NCBI RefSeq assembly: GCF_008330225.1
Contig: NZ_CP042466.1
Span: forward strand, 1,808,501-1,872,500
DNA from: Geobacter sp. FeAm09
Lineage (GTDB): Bacteria > Desulfobacterota > Desulfuromonadia > Geobacterales > Pseudopelobacteraceae
Direction of reading: 5' to 3'
Length of the DNA stretch: 64,000 bases
The notes beneath the pieces are model-generated. The model worked only from the letters and a program-made list of their open reading frames with translations, did not search any database and had not been told where the DNA came from. The translations under genes were made by a program, and so were the position numbers. Of the stretch, positions 8,911 to 19,336 are shown one piece after another; the first letter of the stretch is position 1, and every line of letters starts with the position of its first letter.

Positions 8911-11382
8911 GTGGAACTGAAGTACATCCCCAGGGATATAGAGCAAAAATGGCAGCGCTGTTGGGAGGAGGGGGCATCCTTCGCCGTCACCGAAGACCAG
9001 GACAGGAAGAAGTACTATCTGCTGGAGATGTTTCCCTATCCTTCCGGCAGGATTCATATGGGGCACGTGCGCAATTATTCCATCGGCGACGTGGTCGGCA
9101 GGTTCAAGAAGATGCGCGGTTTCAACGTGCTGCACCCCATGGGGTGGGACGCCTTCGGGATGCCGGCCGAGAATGCCGCCATCCAGAACAAGAGCCATCC
9201 GGCCAAGTGGACCTATGAAAACATCGACTATATGCGCGGCCAGCTCAAGAAGATGGGGCTTTCCTACGACTGGGGCCGCGAGCTTGCCACCTGCGATGTG
9301 GCCTATTACCGCTGGGAGCAGAAGATCTTCCTGGAGATGCTCGCCCGGGGGCTGGCGTACAAGAAGACCTCTTTCGTCAACTGGTGCCCGAAATGCGAGA
9401 CCGTGCTGGCCAACGAGCAGGTGGAGGACGGCGCCTGCTGGCGCTGCGACAGCGTGGTCGAGCAGAAGGAGCTGGATCAGTGGTTCTTCCGCATCACCAA
9501 CTATGCCGAGGAGTTGCTGGACTGGACCTACAAGCTCCCCGGCTGGCCGGAACGGGTGCTGGTCATGCAGCGCAACTGGATCGGCAAGAGCATCGGCTGC
9601 GAGATCGATTTTCCCCTGGAAGGGCGCAGCGAGGCCGTCAAGGTCTTTACGACCCGCCAAGACACGGTCTACGGCGCCACCTTCATGTCCCTGGCTCCCG
9701 AACACCCTCTGGCGCAGCAGGTGACCACCCCCGACCGCAAGGCCGAGGTCGATGCCTTCATCGAAAAGGTCAAAAAGACCGACCGCATCAAACGGACCGC
9801 CGAGGATTTTGAAAAGGAAGGGGTGTTCACCGGCTCGTACTGCATCAACCCCCTCACCAAGGCCCGCATGCCGGTGTATCTGGCCAACTTTGTCCTGACC
9901 GACTATGGCACCGGCGCGGTCATGGCGGTGCCGACCCACGACCAGCGCGACTTCGAGTTTGCCCGCAAATATGCGCTGCCGCTTCAGGTCGTGATCCAGC
10001 CGGAAGGCGAAAGCCTCGATACCGCCACCATGCAGGCCGCCTTCACCGAGGTCGGGACACTGGTCAACTCGGGCCGGTTCGACGGACTCAAGAGCGATGC
10101 CGCCAAAGAAGCCATCGCCGATTACCTGGAGCAGGAAGGGATCGGGAAAAAGACGATCAACTTCCGTTTGCGCGACTGGGGCATCTCCCGGCAGCGCTAC
10201 TGGGGCAACCCCATCCCGGTCATCTACTGCCCGGAGTGCGGCGTGGTGCCGGTGCCGGAACAGGATCTGCCGGTCCGGCTCCCCATGGACGTGGAGTTCA
10301 GTGGGGAAGGGGGGAGCCCGCTGGCCAAACTGGACTCCTTCGTCAACTGCACCTGCCCCAAATGCGGCACGGCGGCGCGGCGCGAAACCGACACCATGGA
10401 CACCTTTGTCGAGTCGTCCTGGTATTTCCTGCGCTATTGCTGCCCCGACTTCCAGGACGGCCCCCTGGACCGCAAGCGGGTGGATTACTGGATGTCCGTT
10501 GACCAGTACATCGGCGGTATCGAGCACGCCGTCCTGCATCTCCTGTATGCCCGTTTCTTCACCAAGGTGCTGCGCGACCTTGGCTACGTCTCCTGCGACG
10601 AGCCGTTCACCAACCTGCTGACCCAGGGCATGGTCATCAAGGATGGGGCCAAGATGAGCAAATCCAAGGGCAATGTGGTCGATCCCAATGCCCTCATCGA
10701 GCGTTACGGCGCTGATACGGCCCGCCTCTTTTCCCTGTTTGCGGCGCCGCCGGAAAAGGACCTGGACTGGAGCGACCAGGGGGTGGACGGTTCGTTCCGT
10801 TTCATCAACCGCGTGTGGAAACTGGTCCATGACCGGCTCGACCTGGTGAAAAACGCCGCTGCGCCCGACCTGGCGGCGCTCACGGCAGAGGAGCGCACCC
10901 TGCGCCGCGCCGTGCACAAGACCATCAAAAAGGTGACCGAGGACATCGAAGAGCGGTTCCATTTCAATACTGCCATCGCATCGATCATGGAACTGCTCAA
11001 CACGCTCCAGCCGGCCGACCTCCAGTCACCGCAGTTCGGCGCCGTCATGAAAGAGGCCCTGGCAAGCACGGTGCTGCTGCTGGCCCCCTTTGTCCCTCAC
11101 GTGAGCGAAGAATTGTGGGAGCGCCTCGGCAATGCCACACCCCTTTCCCGCACCGCCTGGCCGGAGTATGACCGGGATGCGGTCGTGGACGAAGAGGTGC
11201 TGGTTGTCGTCCAGGTCAACGGGAAACTCCGCACCCGGATCACGGTGAGTGCCGAGACCAGCATGGAGGAACTCAAGAATAGCGCCCTGGCGGACGAGAA
11301 GGTGCTCCCGTTTCTTGAGGGCAAACAGTTGCGCAAGATCATCTGCGTACCGGGCAAGTTGATCAACATCGTGGTGGGGTAG
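8911..11382 (+). CDS. leuS: Leucyl-tRNA synthetase
   Basis: Charges tRNA-Leu with leucine in the cytoplasm. The class I motifs are both present: the HIGH motif as HMGH in [16 protein letters not shown] (about 41-56) and KMSKS in [10 protein letters not shown] (about 580). A zinc-type cysteine pattern (CPKC and CWRC, about 155-175) and the inserted editing domain are present. Its 823 residues match bacterial LeuRS. The start is GTG at 8911 with AAGGAAG about 9 bases upstream. It is followed closely by lptE and holA. Confidence 0.98.
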   Translation: MELKYIPRDIEQKWQRCWEEGASFAVTEDQDRKKYYLLEMFPYPSGRIHMGHVRNYSIGDVVGRFKKMRGFNVLHPMGWDAFGMPAENAAIQNKSHPAKWTYENIDYMRGQLKKMGLSYDWGRELATCDVAYYRWEQKIFLEMLARGLAYKKTSFVNWCPKCETVLANEQVEDGACWRCDSVVEQKELDQWFFRITNYAEELLDWTYKLPGWPERVLVMQRNWIGKSIGCEIDFPLEGRSEAVKVFTTRQDTVYGATFMSLAPEHPLAQQVTTPDRKAEVDAFIEKVKKTDRIKRTAEDFEKEGVFTGSYCINPLTKARMPVYLANFVLTDYGTGAVMAVPTHDQRDFEFARKYALPLQVVIQPEGESLDTATMQAAFTEVGTLVNSGRFDGLKSDAAKEAIADYLEQEGIGKKTINFRLRDWGISRQRYWGNPIPVIYCPECGVVPVPEQDLPVRLPMDVEFSGEGGSPLAKLDSFVNCTCPKCGTAARRETDTMDTFVESSWYFLRYCCPDFQDGPLDRKRVDYWMSVDQYIGGIEHAVLHLLYARFFTKVLRDLGYVSCDEPFTNLLTQGMVIKDGAKMSKSKGNVVDPNALIERYGADTARLFSLFAAPPEKDLDWSDQGVDGSFRFINRVWKLVHDRLDLVKNAAAPDLAALTAEERTLRRAVHKTIKKVTEDIEERFHFNTAIASIMELLNTLQPADLQSPQFGAVMKEALASTVLLLAPFVPHVSEELWERLGNATPLSRTAWPEYDRDAVVDEEVLVVVQVNGKLRTRITVSAETSMEELKNSALADEKVLPFLEGKQLRKIICVPGKLINIVVG

Positions 11383-11393
11383 GGGGAGAGGGC

Positions 11394-11924
11394 ATGTCTT
11401 TCGGAGGATTCCTGCGCCTTGTTCCGCTCCTGGCGCTCTCTTGCGCGCTGTTGTTTGCGGGGTGCGGTTATCGTTTTGCCGGAACAGCCGGTAACCGGCT
11501 GACAACGGGTCAGTCGATCTGGGTGGCGTTCATCGCCAACGAGACGATCAGCCCAACGGCGCAAACCGTGATCCGGCGGGCGCTGTACGAGGAATGCCAC
11601 GCCATGCGGGGGCTGGCCCCGGCGGACAGGGAGACGGCGGCCGACCTCAGGGTGCGGGGCAATCTGGTCTCCTATACCCTCAAGGCGGTTTCCTATTCCG
11701 CAGCCGACCAGGTGAAGGAATACCGCCTGACGATCTCCGTTGACCTGGAATTGCATCAAAAGGGTGGGGCAGTCCCTCTTTGGAAGGGGACCGTCCAGGC
11801 GTCCCAGGACTTTCCCGCATCCACCGACCTGGCCCTGCAGCACAATGCCGAGGAGGCTGCCCTGAAGGCGGCCTCCCGGACCCTGGCCGACCGGTTTCTC
11901 GTGACGGTGGAACAGGCCTACTGA
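11394..11924 (+). CDS. lptE: LPS-assembly lipoprotein LptE
   Basis: A 176-residue outer-membrane lipoprotein. The signal peptide ends in a lipobox, LLFAGC, with the lipidated Cys at 24, followed by GYRFAG, the usual opening of LptE. The body has the family pattern of two strands and helices (VAFIANETISPTAQTVIRRAL, then DLRVRGNLVSYTLKAVSYS and EYRLTISVDLELHQ). LptE plugs LptD, the porin that inserts lipopolysaccharide. The leuS-lptE-holA order is common in Gram-negative bacteria and supports the call, since LptE sequences diverge strongly. Confidence 0.88.
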   Translation: MSFGGFLRLVPLLALSCALLFAGCGYRFAGTAGNRLTTGQSIWVAFIANETISPTAQTVIRRALYEECHAMRGLAPADRETAADLRVRGNLVSYTLKAVSYSAADQVKEYRLTISVDLELHQKGGAVPLWKGTVQASQDFPASTDLALQHNAEEAALKAASRTLADRFLVTVEQAY

Positions 11925-11925
11925 C

Positions 11926-12930
11926 ATGACCGCACAGGAGTTTGAAACCGCCATCAACAAGGGGACCATCCCGGCGCTCAGCTATTTGTACGGCGAGGAG
12001 ACGTTCCTGATTGACCGGGCGGTCCGCCAATTGCTGGAACGGGCCATCGACCCGTCACTCAAGGATTTCAACTTCAACGTCTTCTACGGCAACGAAACCA
12101 AGGGGGTTGAAATCCTCGATGCCGCCCAGACCCTGCCCATGTTCGCTGAACGGCGGGCCGTGCTGGTGAAACGCGCGGATGGGCTCAAGGCGGATATTCT
12201 TGAGAGCCTGCTGCCTTATGTCCGCAACCCGGCGGCAACCACGTGCCTAGTGTTCACCGGCGCCAAGGTCGATCAGCGCAAGAAATTCTTTCAGGAACTC
12301 AAGAAGCAGGGGTGCCTGGTGGAATTCAAACGACTCTACGACAACAAGCTGGGCGGCTTTATCCAGAGCGAAGCGGCGGCCCAGGGAAAGTCGATCGATC
12401 CGGCCGCCACCGGGCTGCTCTCGCTATTGATCGGCAACAATCTCCAGGAGTTGTCGTCCCAGATTGAAAAGCTGGCCGTGTATTGCGGCACGCGGCCGCG
12501 GATAACCGTGGAGGATGTGCGCATCATCGCCAGCAGCAGCAAGGCGTTTACCGCTTTCGAGCTTGCCCGTTTCCTCGGGATGCGCGATCTGCAGAACGCC
12601 CTCAAGAGTCTGGCGGCTCTCTTCCGCAACGGCGAAGACGCCCCCATGATGATCGGCGCCCTGACCCGGCATTTCCGGCAACTGTGGCGCATCAGGGAAC
12701 TCTTGGACCGCAGGGTTGCCCAGGCCGACATCGGCCGGGAGCTCAATATCCATACCTTTTTTCTGGGGGAAGTGGTCCAGCAGGCGAAAAACTTCTCGCG
12801 GGGTGAATTGGGAAAGCTGTTTGAAGAACTCTACCGCTGCGACGTCGCCTCCAAGACCGGGGGAGGGCAGCCCGCAACCCTTATGCATGGCCTTGTGGTC
12901 GGGATCTGCACGTCGTCGCTGGCGCAGTAA
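11926..12930 (+). CDS. holA: DNA polymerase III subunit delta
   Basis: Delta opens the beta clamp within the clamp-loader complex. The 334 residues match the HolA family: an N-terminal domain (ALSYLYGEETFLIDRAVRQLL), a helical middle domain, and a collar domain with FELARFLGMRDLQNALKSL and MMIGALTRHFRQLWRIREL. The start lies one base after the lptE stop, so it is translated from the same message. The gene ends 90 bases before the stop of a convergent kinase gene. Confidence 0.93.
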   Translation: MTAQEFETAINKGTIPALSYLYGEETFLIDRAVRQLLERAIDPSLKDFNFNVFYGNETKGVEILDAAQTLPMFAERRAVLVKRADGLKADILESLLPYVRNPAATTCLVFTGAKVDQRKKFFQELKKQGCLVEFKRLYDNKLGGFIQSEAAAQGKSIDPAATGLLSLLIGNNLQELSSQIEKLAVYCGTRPRITVEDVRIIASSSKAFTAFELARFLGMRDLQNALKSLAALFRNGEDAPMMIGALTRHFRQLWRIRELLDRRVAQADIGRELNIHTFFLGEVVQQAKNFSRGELGKLFEELYRCDVASKTGGGQPATLMHGLVVGICTSSLAQ

Positions 12931-13020
12931 CCCCGTCAAGCTTCGGGTGCGATCCCAACGCGTGGACCTCATCCACACACGTGATTCAGGTCCTCATCTC
13001 GGCACGCTTTTGTATCTGAG

Positions 13021-15111
13021 CTAACGACCAGGCAGTGACGCACGGAGCATTTCCGCCAGTTCATCGATCCGATATGGTTTTGCGATAGCGCCGGTGAAAC
13101 CATAGGTACGATAGTCGGACATGATCGGATCGTTTGAATAACCACTGGAAACTATCAGGCATGCAGCCGGATCGAGAGCAAGGATCTCTTCAGCCGCTTC
13201 CTTGCCGCCCATGCCACCGGGAATGGTCAGATCCATGATTACCACCGAGAACGGCGTTCCCGATTCCTGTGCAGCTTTATAGCTCCGCAGGGCCTCTGAC
13301 CCTTCGTTGCAGGTCGTAACCCGATACCCGATTTCTTCAAGCATTCCAACGGCAAGTTCCCGGATCATCTCCTCGTCGTCCATGACAAGAATCGAACCGC
13401 CACCATGACCTTTGGAGGTTTGTGTGACAGGTTCGGTTTGACATTCTGAAACAGCTTCTCCGATTGACGGCAAATGGATTGTGAAGGTGGTCCCCTTATC
13501 CACGAGAGAGCTAACGCCGATATGTCCGCCATGCCTGGTGATTATTGAATGGGTTGAGGCAAGTCCCAACCCATTCCCGCTTACTTTTGTCGTGAAGTAG
13601 GGGTCAAAGACCTTTTTCAGATCAGCCTCTGATATTCCGCAGCCTTCATCGGTAAAGGTAAGGCAGATATAGGCGCCGGGAGGCAGTGCTACGGTATTCC
13701 TGCCGGCAAGCGTCTCGTTTCGCGCAGATACGGTTATTACCCCTCCACCGGGCATCGCTTGCGTAGCGTTGATAATAATGTTGTGGAATGCCTGGCAGAT
13801 CTGCCCCTCATCCGCTTCTATAGCGTGAATTGAAGCAGGGATGTCGACGATACCCCTGACATTGGAACCGTGAAGAACCAGCGACACTGATTCATTGACG
13901 AGGTGTCGGAGTGAAACTACTTTCTTGACCGGTTCGCCACCGCGGGCAAAGATCAGGAGTTGACGAGCCAGTTCGGTGGCCCGCACCGATGCTTTTTCAG
14001 CCCCAACCAGGGCTTTGTGTGACCTGTGCGTCTCATCAATGAACATCTTTGCAAGGGATATGTTCCCCATGATCCCGGTCAGAATATTGTTGAAATCGTG
14101 CGCAATGCCACCGGCGAGTACCCCCAGCGATTCCAGTTTCTGCACTTTCAGCTCTTCTTTTTCGTGCTCTTTGAGATCGGAGATGTCCAGGGCGATTCCC
14201 GTTATACCAGCTATCCTGCCCAATTCATCAAAGAGTGGCGTCTTATACGTAAGGTGCCACTTTGGTCCATCCGGTGTTACAATCTGCTTTTCCTGCTGCC
14301 TTTTCTGACCGGTGGTACACACCTCGTGGTCGTCGGCGATATAGCTTCTAGCTGTTTCCTGGGGGAACAACTCAAGGTCAGTCTTGCCGATGCACTCATC
14401 TACCGTATGACCACAGGCTTTGGCATACGGCTCGTTAACCATTTCCAGGCGGCCTTCCGAGTCCTTGAGCCATGCCATCATGGGCAGGTTGTCCAGTATG
14501 GCGCGCTGCTCCAGCAATAGTCTTGCGTTGGCTGATTCCGTCTGCTTGTGCTCTTCGATCTCTCTTGCCAACTTTTCATTTGTCTGCCGAAGTTTGTCAT
14601 TTGTCTCGGAAAGTTGCATGGTCCGCTCGGCAATCTGCTCTTCCAGAAGCTGATTGCGTTCCACCAACCCCTTCAGAGGATAGACTTCGCCCTCACGGAC
14701 CAGGTAGTAAGGGATGGAGATGCTGCTGTGCGAGATTTTCCACTCTGCGGACTCCTTGCGGAATATGAGCACAAGGCGAGCGGTCTCGCGTGACAGGATG
14801 TTGTCTGCGAATGGCAGGTGAATGATGAAGAAGCCGGTGGTTACAGCAATCGTATCAGACAGGGATTGGATTGCCAGATCCTTGAGCTCGATACGGAGCG
14901 GATCCTTGACCTGGGCGAAGTCCTGGCGGGTAATCGCCACCCATTCTTCCCGGTCTTTGACGAGAAAATCCCCGCCACCCGTAAAACCGGAAAAATCATC
15001 ACTGAAACATGTGGTGAGGCGGTCATCGCGGGACGCATACATCCGAAGGTATTCGTCAAACAGTTGCCGGATTTCCTGGTAGTCGCTTGCATTCATTGAA
15101 TGTGCCCTCAT
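13021..15111 (-). CDS. Hybrid sensor histidine kinase with NTF2/SnoaL-like input, PAS and receiver domains
   Basis: A 696-residue cytoplasmic hybrid kinase with no membrane segment. In order: an NTF2/SnoaL-like domain (about 5-145; opening YQEIRQLFDEYLRMYASRDD and closing WKISHSSIS), a coiled coil (about 150-200, QLLEEQIAERTMQLSETNDK), a PAS domain (about 205-325), HisKA with the phospho-His in GGIAHDFNNIL, an ATPase domain (NATQAMPGG, DEGCGI, GNGLGLAS) and a C-terminal receiver (MDDEE, Asp in VIMDLTIPGGMGG, AKPYR). The H-D-F-N-N variant is common in hybrid kinases. No cognate response regulator is adjacent. An alternative start is the Met six codons in. Confidence 0.9.
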   Translation of the reverse strand: MRAHSMNASDYQEIRQLFDEYLRMYASRDDRLTTCFSDDFSGFTGGGDFLVKDREEWVAITRQDFAQVKDPLRIELKDLAIQSLSDTIAVTTGFFIIHLPFADNILSRETARLVLIFRKESAEWKISHSSISIPYYLVREGEVYPLKGLVERNQLLEEQIAERTMQLSETNDKLRQTNEKLAREIEEHKQTESANARLLLEQRAILDNLPMMAWLKDSEGRLEMVNEPYAKACGHTVDECIGKTDLELFPQETARSYIADDHEVCTTGQKRQQEKQIVTPDGPKWHLTYKTPLFDELGRIAGITGIALDISDLKEHEKEELKVQKLESLGVLAGGIAHDFNNILTGIMGNISLAKMFIDETHRSHKALVGAEKASVRATELARQLLIFARGGEPVKKVVSLRHLVNESVSLVLHGSNVRGIVDIPASIHAIEADEGQICQAFHNIIINATQAMPGGGVITVSARNETLAGRNTVALPPGAYICLTFTDEGCGISEADLKKVFDPYFTTKVSGNGLGLASTHSIITRHGGHIGVSSLVDKGTTFTIHLPSIGEAVSECQTEPVTQTSKGHGGGSILVMDDEEMIRELAVGMLEEIGYRVTTCNEGSEALRSYKAAQESGTPFSVVIMDLTIPGGMGGKEAAEEILALDPAACLIVSSGYSNDPIMSDYRTYGFTGAIAKPYRIDELAEMLRASLPGR

Positions 15112-15271
15112 TATCAGGTCGACTGGCTGTTTCTTGTTGTTCCCCGATGGCTTCCAAATAGTGGAGCGTGGCAGCTACGCGATATGTTAGACCGCGTAAC
15201 GTTGGCCCACTGGGAACCCCGACCGGGATGCGCGCCGTATCCCTTTTAAAATAATTGCCCCTGGATGCCAA

Positions 15272-15315
15272 CAAAAAAAGGCGATACTCTTCGTTGGTAC
15301 AAAGATACATCGCCT
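15272..15315 (-). terminator. Second rho-independent terminator downstream of rpsT
   Basis: On the - strand AGGCGAT pairs with ATCGCCT, and inside it TCTTTGT pairs with ACGAAGA (one wobble) around a 4-base loop. A run of T follows at once. It lies beyond the first rpsT terminator and about 160 bases before the sensor-kinase start, so it could either catch readthrough from rpsT or attenuate kinase expression. The rest of the 15112-15349 gap shows no convincing gene. Confidence 0.65.
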
Positions 15316-15349
15316 GAAAATTTCTTGGATAAACGTTATTGCTTTTTGT

Positions 15350-15386
15350 AAAAAAAGGGGGCCCCCATTGCATGGGAGTCCCCTTT
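15350..15386 (-). terminator. Rho-independent terminator of rpsT
   Basis: A stem of about 15 bp with one mismatch and one wobble (left arm on the - strand AAAGGGGACTCCCAT, loop GCA) is followed by seven T residues. It starts 27 bases after the rpsT stop codon. Confidence 0.85.
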
Positions 15387-15412
15387 GTGATCGTATGAAG
15401 CCTGCGGTGCGG

Positions 15413-15676
15413 CTAGCCCAGGGTGTTGACGAGCTTGGTCAGACGCGACACGTTCCTGGATGCGTTGGAAGTGTGGATCACGCCCTTCGAGGCAGAGGCG
15501 TCGATGACCGGAATGGCGGCCTTCAGGGCTGCGGTTGCGGCTTCCTTGTCCTTGGCCTCGACGGCCTCGCGCACCCGTTTGATATATGTTTTCAGCGTAG
15601 AGGTAACGTGCCGGTTGCGGGCATTCCTCTTGGCGTTCTGCTTAATCCTTTTTATTGCCGACTTGTGATGTGCCAA
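15413..15676 (-). CDS. rpsT: 30S ribosomal protein S20
   Basis: An 87-residue, Lys/Arg-rich protein that binds 16S rRNA in the small subunit. It starts [20 protein letters not shown] and matches bacterial S20 over its whole length, including the conserved NTLG-type end region [11 protein letters not shown]. The ribosome site GGAGG lies at a normal distance upstream. It is a single-gene unit: its own promoter lies at 15730-15758 and two terminators follow. Confidence 0.97.
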   Translation of the reverse strand: MAHHKSAIKRIKQNAKRNARNRHVTSTLKTYIKRVREAVEAKDKEAATAALKAAIPVIDASASKGVIHTSNASRNVSRLTKLVNTLG

Positions 15677-15729
15677 GCTGCACCTCCGTATGATTCTTTC
15701 CGCGTGTAATATCTAAATTGAAGCTAGTT

Positions 15730-15758
15730 TACTAACACTACTGCGATTGTGTTGTCAA
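15730..15758 (-). promoter_or_regulatory. Sigma-70-type promoter of rpsT
   Basis: On the - strand TTGACA (15753-15758), a 17-base spacer and TTAGTA (15730-15735) lie 54 bases before the rpsT start codon. The -35 box is perfect; the -10 is weak, and TAGTAA one base later is an alternative. Confidence 0.6.
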
Positions 15759-15764
15759 GAAAAA

Positions 15765-16385
15765 TTATGGCGATAGCCGTACCCGCCTGCCGTCCACGCA
15801 GATCTTTCCCGCGCAGAAAAGGCGCACGGCCTCGGGGTAGATGCGATGCTCCTCGTGCTGGATGCGGGCCGAGAGGCTCTCTTCGGTGTCGTCCTCCCGG
15901 ACCGGAACGACCGCCTGGAGGATGATCGGGCCGGTGTCGGTTCCGCAGTCCACGAAATGAACCGTGCACCCGGCGAAGCGGACGCCGTGGTCAAGGGCCT
16001 GCTTCTGGGCGTGGAGCCCCGGGAATGCCGGCAGCAGGGCCGGGTGGATGTTCATGATGGCATGGGGATACGCCGTGACCATCACGTCGGTCAGGATGCG
16101 CATGAAACCGGCCAGGACCACCAGTTGGGCGCCATGGTTCCGCAGGATTTCGACCAGGGCCGCGTCGTACTCCCGGCGGTTGGCGTAAGCGCCGCTCTCA
16201 AGGGCGATTGCCGGAATGCCGTGCTTTTCGGCGCGTTCCAGGGCAAAAGCGTCCTGCCTGTTGCTGACCACGCATACTATGGTGGCGTTGATCTCGCCCG
16301 ACGCGATATGGTCCATAATGGCCTGGAGGTTGGTGCCGTTTCCCGAAACCAGAACCGCCAGCCTGACCGGACCCCTTTCAGCCAC
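15765..16385 (-). CDS. purN: Phosphoribosylglycinamide formyltransferase
   Basis: Transfers a formyl group from 10-formyl-THF to GAR in purine synthesis. Family signatures: VLVSGNGTNLQAI (phosphate-binding loop), NIHPALLPAFPG with catalytic Asn and His, and VDCGTDTGPII with catalytic Asp. I place the start at GTG 16385, which overlaps the purM stop in TAGTG and has GGAGGGG upstream; an ATG at 16409 would add eight residues inside purM. The length is then 206 residues. Translation is probably coupled to purM. Confidence 0.95.
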   Translation of the reverse strand: MAERGPVRLAVLVSGNGTNLQAIMDHIASGEINATIVCVVSNRQDAFALERAEKHGIPAIALESGAYANRREYDAALVEILRNHGAQLVVLAGFMRILTDVMVTAYPHAIMNIHPALLPAFPGLHAQKQALDHGVRFAGCTVHFVDCGTDTGPIILQAVVPVREDDTEESLSARIQHEEHRIYPEAVRLFCAGKICVDGRRVRLSP

Positions 16386-17437
16386 TACCCCTCCACCAGT
16401 TCGACGCATTCGCCGCCGTCCGCACAGGTGGCGATGTCGCCGATAATCCAGGCCTGTTCGCCCAGCCCTTTCAGGCGATAGACGATATCCTCCGCTTCCT
16501 GCTCCGCGACAGCCACCACCATGCCGATCCCCATGTTGAAGGTGCGGTACATCTCGTCGCGTTCAACGTTGCCCGCATCCTGCATGATATGGAAAAGGGG
16601 CTGCCGCTCCCAGCGGTTCAGGTGGATGGTGGCCTTGCACCCCCGGGGCAGGATGCGGGGAATGTTTTCCAGCAGGCCGCCTCCGGTGATATGGGCGATG
16701 CCGTTGATCCTGAAGTCCTTGAGCAGGTTCATGATGGAACGGATATAGATGCGCGTCGGCGTCAGCAGCTCTTCGCAGACGCTCCGGCCGGTGCCGGCCA
16801 GGTCGGAGTCGAGGGAGAGCCCCATGCGTTCGAAGATGAGTTTGCGCGCCAGGGAGTAGCCGTTGCTGTGGAGGCCGCTGGAGGCAATGCCGATCAGGCG
16901 GTTGCCCACGGAGATGCCCGAACCGTCGATGATGTTGTCCCGTTCCACCACCCCTACGGCAAAGCCGGCGATATCGTATTCACCGTCGGCATAGAAGCCG
17001 GGCATCTCGGCCGTTTCGCCGCCGATCAGGGCGCAGCCGGCCTGTTTGCATCCTTCGGCGATCCCCTTGACCACGTCCGCCGCTTTTTCGGGCAATAGCC
17101 TGCCGGTTGCCAGGTAGTCGAGGAAAAAGAGCGGCTCCGCCCCCTGGACGACGATGTCGTTGACGCACATGGCCACCAGGTCGATGCCGACGGTATCGTG
17201 GCGGTCGGCCATAAAGGCGATCCTGAGCTTGGTGCCGACGCCGTCGGTGCCGGAAACCAGCACCGGATTCTTGTATTTTGCCGTGTTCAACGAAAACAAG
17301 CCGCCGAAACCGCCGATATCCGCCATGACCTCCGGACGGGACGTGGCCTTGACCAGCGGCTTGATCATGCTGACAAAACTGTTGCCGGCCGCTATGTCAA
17401 CCCCGGCATCCTTGTATGTTATCCTTCGTTCGCTCAA
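16385..17437 (-). CDS. purM: Phosphoribosylformylglycinamidine cyclo-ligase (AIR synthetase)
   Basis: Closes the imidazole ring of AIR with ATP, the step after FGAM synthesis. The protein has [12 protein letters not shown] at the start, the ATP-binding [42 protein letters not shown] and [13 protein letters not shown], all typical of PurM. The open frame runs much further upstream, but the start is TTG at 17437 ([10 protein letters not shown]): AAGGAGGTG stands at the right distance before it, and the resulting 350 residues match the family. purN follows with a one-base overlap. Confidence 0.95.
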   Translation of the reverse strand: MSERRITYKDAGVDIAAGNSFVSMIKPLVKATSRPEVMADIGGFGGLFSLNTAKYKNPVLVSGTDGVGTKLRIAFMADRHDTVGIDLVAMCVNDIVVQGAEPLFFLDYLATGRLLPEKAADVVKGIAEGCKQAGCALIGGETAEMPGFYADGEYDIAGFAVGVVERDNIIDGSGISVGNRLIGIASSGLHSNGYSLARKLIFERMGLSLDSDLAGTGRSVCEELLTPTRIYIRSIMNLLKDFRINGIAHITGGGLLENIPRILPRGCKATIHLNRWERQPLFHIMQDAGNVERDEMYRTFNMGIGMVVAVAEQEAEDIVYRLKGLGEQAWIIGDIATCADGGECVELVEG

Positions 17438-17464
17438 GCTCTCCACCTCCTTGGTTAAGAAACT

Positions 17465-17493
17465 TTTGTAAAACACGGGCCGTAAAATGTCAA
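17465..17493 (-). promoter_or_regulatory. Sigma-70-type promoter of purM-purN
   Basis: On the - strand TTGACA (17488-17493), a 17-base spacer and TACAAA (17465-17470) lie just upstream of the purM ribosome site. It is back to back with the pilB promoter at 17558-17586. No purine operator or riboswitch was recognised between them. Confidence 0.6.
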
Positions 17494-17557
17494 TTTCAAA
17501 CTGCTGAAACCGCCCCGTTACGCCCGGGAACCGCACCATCCGGCCCGCAACAACAGC

Positions 17558-17586
17558 TTGACAAGAGGGGGGAGTCCGCATACTAT
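17558..17586 (+). promoter_or_regulatory. Sigma-70-type promoter of the pilB-pilT-pilC-pilS run
   Basis: TTGACA (17558-17563), exactly 17 bases, then TACTAT (17581-17586). The start of transcription would fall near 17593, giving a leader of about 23 bases that contains the GGGGGGAT ribosome site of pilB. Confidence 0.7.
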
Positions 17587-17615
17587 CTGAAAACGCTAAC
17601 ACTGGCGGGGGGGAT

Positions 17616-19322
17616 ATGCAGTCGAGCCGGCTGGGAGAGATCCTGGTAAAAAACAATCTGATCACCAAGGAGCAGCTTGCCAAGGCCCTTGAGGAACAGA
17701 AGCTCTCCGGGGGGCAGATGCGCCTCGGCACGGTCCTGATCAAGCAAAATGCCATCAGCGACCAGAATCTCACCTCGTTCCTCTCCAAGCAATACGGCGT
17801 TCCCGCCGTCAATCTCTCCGATTACGACATAGATCCGGCAGTCATCAAGGTCATTCCCCAGGAAGTCGTCCAGAAATACCAGCTCATCCCGGTCAACCGC
17901 GCCGGCGCAACGCTGATCGTCGCGGTCAGCGACCCGTCCAACCTGTTCGCCATCGAAGACATCAAGTTCATGACCGGCTACAATGTTGAGATGGTGGTCG
18001 CGTCCGAGGCGGACATCAAGGTCGCCATCGACAAGAATTACGACCAGTCCGCATCCCTGGCCGACGTCATGGGCGACATGGATTTTGAGGATGTGGAGGT
18101 CGTCGGCGACGTCGACGAGGTGGATGTCAACTCCCTGGAGCGGGCCACCGAGGATGCGCCGGTGGTCAAGATGGTCAACGCCATCCTCCAGGACGCCATC
18201 AGGAAAAAAGCCAGCGATATCCATATCGAGCCCTACGAAAAGATATTCCGCGTGCGCTATCGCATCGATGGAGTGCTCTACGAGGTGATGAAGCCGCCTC
18301 TCAAGCTGAAAAACGCCATCACCTCGCGCATCAAGATCATGTCGGAACTGGATATCGCCGAACGGCGACTGCCCCAGGACGGCCGCATCAAGATCAAACT
18401 GGGCGGCGGGAAGGACATGGACTTCCGCGTCTCGGTGCTGCCGACGCTGTTCGGCGAAAAGATCTGCATGCGGCTTTTGGACAAGAGCAACCTGCAAACG
18501 GACCTGACCAAGCTGGGCTACGAACCGGAGGCCCTGTCGCATTTTCTGCGCGAGATCCACAAGCCGTTCGGCATGGTGCTGGTCACCGGCCCCACCGGGA
18601 GCGGCAAGACGGTTTCCCTCTATTCGGCCCTGGCCGAGCTCAACAAGGTCTCCGAGAACATCTCCACCGCGGAGGACCCGGTCGAATTCAACTTTGCCGG
18701 GATCAACCAGGTGCAGATGCACGAGGATATCGGCCTCAATTTCGCCGCGGCGCTGCGCTCCTTCCTGCGGCAGGACCCGGACATCATCATGATCGGCGAG
18801 ATCCGTGATTTCGAGACCGCTGAAATAGCCACCAAAGCGGCGTTGACCGGGCATCTCGTCCTTTCCACCCTGCATACCAACGATGCCCCGGCCACCATCA
18901 ACCGCCTGCTCAACATGGGGATCGAGCCGTTCCTGGTGGCGTCGGCCGTCAACCTGATCACGGCCCAGCGTCTTGCCCGCCGGGTCTGCGGCGAATGCAA
19001 GGAGCCGGAAGACATCCCGGTCCAGGCCCTGATCGATGCCGGCGTCTCCCCCGACGAGGCCCCTTCCTTTGTCTGCATGCGCGGCAAGGGGTGCTCCGTC
19101 TGCAACAACACCGGCTATAAGGGGCGGGTCGGTTTTTATCAGGTCATGCCCATGCTGGACGAAATCCGCGAACTGATCCTCAACGGGGCCAACACCGCCG
19201 AGATCAAGCGGGAATCCATGCGTCTGGGCATCAAGACCATGCGTCAGTCAGGGCTTACCAAGCTCAAGGAAGGGGTCACTTCCTTTGAGGAGGTCCTGCG
19301 GGTAACAGTTGCCGATGACTAG
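17616..19322 (+). CDS. pilB: Type IV pilus assembly ATPase PilB
   Basis: Hexameric cytoplasmic ATPase that powers pilus extension. The N-terminal MshE/GspE domain occupies about 1-150 ([23 protein letters not shown]). Walker A is [14 protein letters not shown] (about 325-338), the Asp box and Walker B region is [16 protein letters not shown], and a His box occurs as [16 protein letters not shown]. Near the C terminus four Cys in CGEC and CSVCNN form the zinc site usual for PilB. The 568 residues match the family. A strong promoter lies just upstream, and pilT follows 14 bases after the stop. Confidence 0.95.
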   Translation: MQSSRLGEILVKNNLITKEQLAKALEEQKLSGGQMRLGTVLIKQNAISDQNLTSFLSKQYGVPAVNLSDYDIDPAVIKVIPQEVVQKYQLIPVNRAGATLIVAVSDPSNLFAIEDIKFMTGYNVEMVVASEADIKVAIDKNYDQSASLADVMGDMDFEDVEVVGDVDEVDVNSLERATEDAPVVKMVNAILQDAIRKKASDIHIEPYEKIFRVRYRIDGVLYEVMKPPLKLKNAITSRIKIMSELDIAERRLPQDGRIKIKLGGGKDMDFRVSVLPTLFGEKICMRLLDKSNLQTDLTKLGYEPEALSHFLREIHKPFGMVLVTGPTGSGKTVSLYSALAELNKVSENISTAEDPVEFNFAGINQVQMHEDIGLNFAAALRSFLRQDPDIIMIGEIRDFETAEIATKAALTGHLVLSTLHTNDAPATINRLLNMGIEPFLVASAVNLITAQRLARRVCGECKEPEDIPVQALIDAGVSPDEAPSFVCMRGKGCSVCNNTGYKGRVGFYQVMPMLDEIRELILNGANTAEIKRESMRLGIKTMRQSGLTKLKEGVTSFEEVLRVTVADD

Positions 19323-19336
19323 AAAGGACGGGCTCA

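Noticed and set aside
7741-10962. A 1073-residue open frame on the - strand opposite cheR, cheB and leuS
   Set aside because: It mirrors the codon pattern of strong + strand genes in GC-rich DNA, has no domain signatures and a His/Gly/Pro-rich composition typical of shadow frames.
12931-13020. A terminator between convergent holA and the sensor kinase
   Set aside because: Only a 5-bp dyad without a T run is present, which is too weak to call.
15056-15373. A 105-residue - strand frame in the gap between rpsT and the kinase
   Set aside because: It overlaps two strong terminators and the kinase start, has no ribosome site and no recognisable sequence.
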